From the NCBI GenBank assembly GCA_032622095.1, contig CP136066.1, positions 106,785,319 to 106,849,318 of the forward strand: a stretch of 64,000 nucleotides of DNA. Reading direction: 5' to 3'. This DNA comes from Siphonodentalium dalli (Eukaryota > Mollusca > Scaphopoda > Gadilida > Siphonodentaliidae). A model generated the notes under the pieces. It had not been told where the DNA came from, did not search any database, and saw only the letters and a list, made by a program, of their open reading frames with translations. Below are positions 57,701 through 64,000 of the stretch, in pieces. Position 1 is the first letter of the stretch; every line of letters begins with the position of its first letter. The position numbers and the translations under genes were made by a program.

Positions 57701-58229
57701 TCTCGAAGCTTCACATGTGACTCTTTAAAAGGTTATTTCCTTAATGCAAACAGATATTTTGAATTCCCAGAGCTGAATAAATAGACAGAACACAACGCGC
57801 ATCTTAATCGAGACTCTTTTATCGAATGAGTTGCGGATGGCGCAAGGATATATTTCGCGAGAGCGTAGCTCGAGCGAAATATAACTTTGCGCCGTCCGCA
57901 ACGAGTTCGATAAAAGATTCGAGATTATGATGCAAGTTGTGTTCTGTATTTATTCTACACAGTTCAATCAGATAAGATAAATCCATGAATGTCACCTTTA
58001 TTGTTACTATAGCTACCTTTATTGTGATTTAAGTCTGACAAATAACCAGTAATTATGGGGGGGGTCACCGAAAGCGGATGATCGACGTAATGTACGTCAT
58101 CTTGCTTGGCGACAACGTCAACAAGAATAGTTCCGGCTCGTATTCCACTAGAGTTATACACTAATATGTATTCAATGGCTGGGATTCGTTGAATACATGT
58201 GACACCACGTCAATGGGTGTGGAATAAAT
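54745..58229. mobile_element. Large foldback element, 3485 bp with 349-bp arms
   Basis: The arms 54745-55093 and 57881-58229 are inverted copies, very similar throughout. Shared strings include 'atttattccacacccattga', 'gtattcaatggctgggatt', 'gacgtacattacgtcgat' and 'gttgcggacggcgcaaagtt'. Just inside the right arm, 57787-57880 folds back onto it again, giving a third copy of the inner 80 bp. The interior holds diverged AT-rich repeats ('aatcgatttaaataaaaaaa') and short frames without motifs. Flanks do not show a clear target duplication. Confidence 0.75.
55255..55815. repeat. AT-rich block bounded by 'atttaaat..aaaaaaatc' repeats
   Basis: 'catcattgatttaaat'-like strings at 55265-55330 and 'aaataaatcgatttaaat' at 55735-55800 frame a 400-bp interior inside the foldback element. 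The right end 'aaaaatcaccaaccctg' resembles a hAT-type terminus (CAGGGTTGG). A matching left terminus was not found. Confidence 0.35.
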
Positions 58230-58639
58230 AGTAATTTAGGGGCAATTTCGGGCTGGGTATCTTTAATGATTTAAATATGGTATATCTGTTTCTATAACAA
58301 GTTATATATAGTTTCCTGGGTATAAAATAATAAATGTGAATCAAAGACTTTGTTATAGGAAGAGATAGACCATCTTTAATATCCTGTTGTATGCTATTAT
58401 ATTTATTGTATTATTAAAACATTCCATCTTTTATGAAAGAGAATTAAGATATTGTCATTTCTATAGTTGCAACAAATAAATCAGAATGGCAACTTATGTC
58501 ATATTTATATGCCCGGTTTAACATGTCGAGTGCCATTCACTATTCAATAACACATGAAAAGTATGAGATAACTCGTAGTTGGCATTCAATGTGTTAAAGA
58601 TGAGACATATTATGTTTTTGTTCTGTCCGTTCGTTCATA

Positions 58640-59300
58640 TTTCATTTTTCAGATGATAACTTCAGTTCTACAACTTCTACTTAACTAAATGAAATGAATT
58701 TTGCAAGTATTAAAGCTTCATCGATTCTGTAAATTACATGTACAGGTCGAATTTTTTTTTGGGATCCAGCCGCCAAATTTTAACTCAACTTTTGAGCTAT
58801 TGCCATTGTTTGACATCCGTCCATCAACAATTTCATTTGGCACACCCTACAGTCCACATACTAGTATGCCACCACGTCCCTCATCCGATGATACCGATCA
58901 TCATCAAACTTCATGAGTTTTCGGTTGACCTCTTAGCCATCATTTTCCCATAATTTGTTAAGAAATATGGCCACAAGAAGCCATTTTTTATTTCAAATTT
59001 AATCCATGACACCCTGCATCCCTCATTTGTTGGAGAAATGTTTTGAACATGTTTAGGATCACCTCTAGATGGGAGCTATTGAATTTGAATGAAAAACATG
59101 ACTGTTGGCATTTGGCAGCCATCTTGGTCTTTATTCTTTGCATGACTAAATCCTTCGGTACACCCTACAGGCCTCATCCCTCATCTGATCGACTTTCATA
59201 TTCACGTGTTGACTGAATGTACTGAAATTTTGTGTACAGGTCAAGTTAAATCTTAAGTTCCGTTAAGCCATTTTTAACCAGCATTACCTGGCATTACATA
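58640..59300. repeat. Degenerate tandem repeat, 'catccctcatctgat / agccatcttgg' type
   Basis: Three diverged units of about 180 bp contain 'ggcacaccctacag', 'cctcatccctcatctgatc', 'gatcacctctagatggga' and 'ggcagccatcttggtcttta'. The array starts with 'gatgataacttcagttct'. The two overlapping short frames at 58701-58953 are not genes. Confidence 0.6.
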
Positions 59301-59734
59301 CATTTTTTTACTTTGAAATGAAAAATGAATCCGGATGTCATGACGCAAGTTTTAAACCATAAAGTACTGGTCAACATTTGGTCTAATATACTGATAACGA
59401 AATTGGTCTGCAAATTCTAAGTTGACAAGAACAATGACTACGGTAAAAATTGGCAGATGTCACCCATATTCAAACTTGACCTGTGCCCCTACCAAATAAG
59501 CTCATATAAAAAATATTGTTTAACTGTGGCTTGAGTCATCTTTCCAAAACCATCTGGGACAGACACGCACACACAGACAGACACCAGTGATTTCTATAGT
59601 CCCCTAAAAAACATGACCAAAAGGTCATGAGTTATAGTTACCAGTATGTCAACCCAACCCGCAGCCAAGACTATAGTGTTTATTATTTTTCTTCTGATCT
59701 GCCTCAATTCTTTCCTAGGTTTTTCTTCTCAGGT

Positions 59735-59965
59735 GGAGCTATAGTCATCACTCCGCACGTCAAGAACCATCTTCTTCTCCAGAACCATAAGACCAAATGT
59801 GTTCATATTTGGTGTGGATGTTCCCTAGGTGACTCGCATTCAGATTTGTTCACCAGGTCTAATAGTTGCGAAGCTAGGACCATAACTCTTCCCCACCATA
59901 GTAATTCTTAAAACGACTTCTTCTCAAGTCCCATTGGGCCAAATGGGTTCATATCTGGTATAAAG
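59735..59965 (-). repeat. Inverted copy of the 28795-29606 repeat
   Basis: On the minus strand it reads 'aagaattactatggtgggga', 'gagttatggtcctagcttcg', 'caaatctgaatgcgagtcac', 'caccaaatatgaacac' and 'gatgactatagctccacctg'. It is a single unit plus part of another. Confidence 0.7.
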
Positions 59966-60063
59966 GGTCCTTTAAACGACACAAATTATACAAACTCTCT
60001 TCATTCATACCATAAAGGGTCCTTTAAACGACACACATTATACAAACTCTCTTCATTCATACC
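59960..60063. repeat. 52-bp tandem duplication
   Basis: Two copies start at 59960 and 60012 with ataaagggtcctttaaacga. They differ at one or two bases (acaaatt versus acacatt). Confidence 0.85.
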
Positions 60064-61055
60064 ATAACAGGAATAATATGACAGTGAACGCTCTTCATTG
60101 TAGATTGTTCCATATTCTTTGACTTGAATACATATTTCCAAGTAAATATTTTATAAAGGCCCATATAAAAAGAAACTGTCCCTTTATTTCAGCCTGCATA
60201 TGCTTGTGACAACGTTAAATCTGTATTGTTGTTATTGATCTCACTTTGGTATCTCAGACTAACTGATTTGTGTGGGTCAACACTCGCGGTGTTGTACCAT
60301 AATTATGCATTATTGTAATGTGCAGTCGTAATTATTTGCCCGTTTAGTAGAACAAATATGATTAAACACCATTTCCATGGCAATTTTGCAGTAGATGGTT
60401 CCTGCTCAAACCAAAAACTGGCCCATTTAGGTTGGTAATGCTCTTAACTTCCGATTAAAATTTCACAATTTTAGCAACACAACCCAACAACGTATGGATG
60501 ACGTCGGCATTTTCAACAGCGCCCAAAACATGTTAAATGATCACCCAGAAATCAATCACACCACATTCGAACATGTATCGGTTTCGGCTAAGCCGATCAG
60601 ATGTTGATAATTAAATATTGCTTCGATGCACATGTAGGCCTACTGGTCGTTCTCAAATAGCTTACCCCACTGACTCCGCGTTGCTTAACATGCACTCAGG
60701 GTCAAAGAAAGACGGAAGTCACACCACGTCCACGTGGTAGGAATAAAGTGTCCATTCATTGATGATATACATGTTAATGTCAAGAGATACCATGTCTTGG
60801 CCAAACACGCTCTTTATCGTGCATATCTAGTAATTTGTAAATGGCCATCATTATCAAGTCTGATATGCCCAGACCAATCCTAAACTTGGTTTGACGCAAA
60901 ATGGCGAGGAACACTGATATGGACACACTTGTATATCCGCCAATGCAAAATGGTTAATTTGTCTTTTTTTCTTTAAAAGCTATCGTTACTTTTTAAAAAG
61001 CCACCTTTTCGGGGGACACATGGTCGGCGACCTTTTATTATATCATTACAGGTTG
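60064..61055. other. Non-coding stretch
   Basis: No gene or element with both ends is recognised. Confidence 0.4.
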
Positions 61056-61155
61056 NNNNNNNNNNNNNNNNNNNNNNNNNNNNNNNNNNNNNNNNNNNNN
61101 NNNNNNNNNNNNNNNNNNNNNNNNNNNNNNNNNNNNNNNNNNNNNNNNNNNNNNN
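61056..61155. other. Assembly gap (100 N)
   Basis: Exactly 100 Ns, the usual placeholder for a gap of unknown size. The sequence just right of it (ccatgtttcaattttcaccg with 'aaccattttggtt') recurs at about 61538-61577, so a collapsed repeat probably caused the break. The minus-strand open frame spanning it is an artefact. Confidence 0.95.
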
Positions 61156-61445
61156 GGTCAATCTAAACCCATGTTTCAATTTTCACCGACCAGGTTGCAA
61201 CCATTTTGGTTAAATAATTAATTAAAAAAAAAAAAAACATCAGTGTCCTAAAATAACAGTCTAACATATTGATCCTGATTCCATTGACGGCATGTATAAA
61301 CACGACGCAACATACATGTAACCTCTGACTAATACTCTTCCTGTCACAATGGTTTTACTACCAATTTCCCCCGACATATTCCTGGACTGATAATAAACGC
61401 TCTTTATTGATCATATAATTTATTAGTCCCCCCTTCAAGTCGTCT

Positions 61446-61522
61446 GCGACGGCATCTAACTCTTGACACTCTATGGTCAACGTGCGACGGCATCTAACTC
61501 TTGACACTCTATTGGTCAATGT
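61446..61522. repeat. 38-bp tandem duplication
   Basis: Two copies of a unit beginning gcgacggcatctaactcttg start at 61446 and 61484, followed by a poly-C run. Confidence 0.8.
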
Positions 61523-61600
61523 ACCCCCCCCCCCCATGTTTCAATTTTCACCAACCATAAAGAAACCATTTTGGTTGTATAATTTAATTATTTTATTTTA

Positions 61601-61957
61601 TTAAATGTACTCAATCCGATCAGACGCTCCTATATTACTATTTCTTTGGCTATGGGGGTAAAAAATATTTGATTCGAGTTGTAAGATGGATAACTCTAAA
61701 ATCAAGTGGTTATTATTTGTTAATAGTAACTACTTGATTTTAGAGTTATCCATCTTACACCCGCAATTTGTCCGTTTTGAGCACGTGGTTCTGCTAACTT
61801 GTGGTCCACATCTCCAAAAATTAAATACTTCAAAAATTGATATCTGATCACTCTGAGCTTTGACGGATGGGTTCCTCGACTCGATTCAAATATTTTTTAC
61901 CCCCAAAGCCAAAGAAATAGTAATATATGAGCGTCTGATCGGATTGAGTACCTTTAA
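61601..61957. mobile_element. Foldback MITE with TTAAA.GTACTCAAT ends
   Basis: TTAA lies at 61601-61604 and 61954-61957. The outer arms match the element at 20103 ('actatttctttggct', 'gatatctgatcactctga'). An extra inner hairpin pairs 'gtaagatggataactctaaa' with its complement. Confidence 0.78.
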
Positions 61958-64000
61958 TAATTAGTGCTATTTTTTAGACATCTGATGTCAACGGGATTTA
62001 TCTAAAAAGATTTTTCTGGGTCAAATTACCTCTATATACAAATTTTCAGCTCTGATGATCCAGCCGTTTTTGTATAAACGAACAGTTATTTATTTCCGCC
62101 GGTCGATAAAGCCAATTGCATCAGCGTGTCGCTAGTAGTCCCTCATGTGACGTCACATGCGGGAACATTAACTATTCAGACTCATAATCTATGATGGAAG
62201 TTTAAATCGGCATAACTTCAGTTACGGGCAGCCTATCAAGAAAATGTTTCGGCACCGTGCTCAGTGGATTAGCGGCGATCGAGGAGTAATTCTTTAAAGA
62301 TACCATGTCGAGTCGATGCCACTAATTAATTTACTATTTCGTCTACTTGTGTGTGAAAAAATATCCAATTTGAGTCAAGGAACATAGGTATAATTATTCC
62401 CCGTTCAGTAATCATTCGAGGCGAAAAAAATAAATACATTTCAAAAATTTATATCTGATATACCTTTGAATGGTGGGTTCCTCGACTCAATTAAAACATG
62501 TTTAATACACGATGCCGAATATATAGTAACTAGCAGATTAGCCCGCCACTGGCGGGATTGGTCCCATGGCTTTGTTCGATCCATTAATTTTTGGTTTTTA
62601 AGGTAACCCCGTACAGGCACTACCCACACGTCCTAAATGGTCAATGACGTCACCCGTTAAAGCAGCACCCTTATGACGTCATACAGATAAAGCCTCTCGG
62701 CGGATAACGTCAATAATGGTATGATTACGGACAAACTCTAATATTACCAAATTATGCTAAACGCTCATTGACGAGTAGTTCCATTAGGAAGTGTTCATGC
62801 AGTTAATAAGGTCAACAAAGGCCAGAACTTATTATCTTAACATTTATTTGCTGACCAATCAATGAGAATACTTCTGCATTTGTATTATCTGTATCCATGT
62901 CTGTCCTCTGCTTATACTACCCGCACAGCCCTCCAGATGAATAATAGACAATTCCAATGTATAGTTTATAACTAATTGGAGAATCCATTTAGTAAATAAA
63001 GTGCTAAAAGGTTTATCCATGGCTTCCTGTGGCTTCAGGGTAATTTTTTTATTGACTGAATTTACACAGTGTAATCGATCCGAGGATTCGGTGGAAGCAT
63101 GTCGATTCGATGGGCTGCCAACGAGAGTTCGGGCGTATTTGGTGCATTTTTTTGTTATTAAAATATGGTAGATATCCTGTTCACTAGCCGGGTACATACT
63201 GTCAACAAAAAAATCAGTGCATTTGATAAAACGTTATATTTATAGGGAAGGGGTATGCCTCACTGAAAGTACAGTTATGCTCATTTATTGTTGAAATATG
63301 ACTGGAATCCCAATGGTGATTTTTGGTGAAATGTTATACCGCGTTCTGTAAAATCAAATTTTTGAGGGGTCAGAATGGGCTGGGACCCCAAGAATGGCAT
63401 ACCATTGCTCCGATGATCAGTTAACATGAAAAATACAAAATAAAGTCACAATTCTTAACCAGTTCCAAACAGCAGAAACCGATCTATTAGTGAAAAAACA
63501 TCATATTTTACACTTCCAATGGCCATTTTGGTGGCCATCTTGGATGGGGAGTTCCAATTTTGCCATAAAAGGGTTGGATTATGTGTTAGCTTTACAAAAA
63601 ATATAAACATTTGTATACATTTGACAAGATTTTCTCTCTGACTAACTGACTTAGTGCCTCTTCTGAAAAATGGAGGCCATGATGGATGCCATCTTGTTTG
63701 ATTTTCATGTTAACATTGCTTACAAGTTGAGGGACATAATAAAGAAGAAAATGAGTTGGATGAACAAATAGTATGGTACTGTCAAGTTTGTATGCTGTGT
63801 TATGTAAACAGAAGCCAAATTATGTTACAGAACAGTACATAAAGAGTGTGCGATATGCAAAAAAACTCAACACTGGGGAGACCCCACTAAGTGACCTTCA
63901 GTCAAAACTGCCCCGTGTTGTTTACAACATAGCAGTATAGCGCTCACTAATCCTCACCACTCCAGATTCGGTGTTGAATGGGTCACCGTGAATCACTCTC
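61958..64000. other. Repeat-derived, gene-free right end
   Basis: Fragments seen here are a broken piece of the GTACTCAAT foldback (about 62368-62500, 'gtgggttcctcgactcaatt'), a diverged family-2 TTAA MITE (62736-63017, 'cattgacgagtag' and 'gagaatccatttagtaaata'), 'gccatcttgg' motifs (63520-63700), and an inner fragment of the 37732 element (63778-63840). No exon was recognised. Confidence 0.5.
62736..63017. mobile_element. Diverged family-2 TTAA MITE
   Basis: It shares 'cattgacgartagtt', 'ttaggaartgttca', 'ataaggtcaaca' and 'gagaatccattta' in order with 12379-12607. The TTAA ends have decayed. Confidence 0.5.

Noticed and set aside
60973-61179. Minus-strand frame across the N run
   Set aside because: Half of its residues are unknown because it spans the assembly gap.

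Overview
This is an AT-rich, intron-rich animal nuclear sequence. Genes are built from small GT-AG exons separated by kilobase-scale introns full of short DNA transposons. The three recognisable genes are conserved metazoan genes. The repeat content (hAT, TTAA-type and Tc1/pogo-like MITEs, Helitrons, a tRNA-derived SINE) and the compact introns point to an invertebrate, most likely a lophotrochozoan such as a mollusc; that placement is inference. A 100-base run of N at 61056-61155 shows this is a draft assembly.

Layout. Positions 1-235 end a 57-bp tandem array. Positions 1361-1735 are a 60-bp minisatellite, next to a 1276-bp MULE-like element with 99-bp terminal inverted repeats (TIRs). From 3984 to 19659 (+) lie the last nine exons of claspin (CLSPN); its 5' part is outside the window. 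Its introns hold a hAT element 12 nt from a splice donor and many hairpin MITEs, several of them back to back. Positions 20483-31380 are gene-free and repeat-derived. A 2733-bp hAT element (31389-34121, perfect 8-bp target-site duplication, TSD) contains two head-to-tail Helitrons. MRPL49 (mitochondrial ribosomal protein mL49) is on the minus strand at 35044-37402, three coding exons, with its leader exon unresolved. Positions 38312-39163 are an inverted-repeat-bounded segment carrying a damaged coding-like frame. Positions 40040-41466 are a SINE split by a 981-bp TIR element. LRR1 (+) is complete in four exons from 46141 to 53776 (415 codons) and carries two hAT elements in its introns. From 53795 to 64000 there is a MITE just after the LRR1 stop codon, a 3.5-kb foldback element with 349-bp arms, degenerate repeats and the assembly gap.

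How the genes relate. Claspin couples the moving replication fork to the checkpoint. LRR1 is the CUL2 ubiquitin-ligase receptor that removes the CMG helicase when forks terminate. MRPL49, a mitoribosome protein, lies between them. Two replisome genes within 50 kb may be chance. No known system is completed by the neighbours, and I see no prokaryotic, viral or CRISPR genes.

The main novelty is in the mobile DNA: several TTAA-type MITE families with different termini share one hairpin core; a tandem Helitron sits inside a hAT; and two elements with CAGGTC termini have 5-bp duplications. All calls were made by eye from the sequence. Family assignments rest on termini and target duplications, not on database searches.
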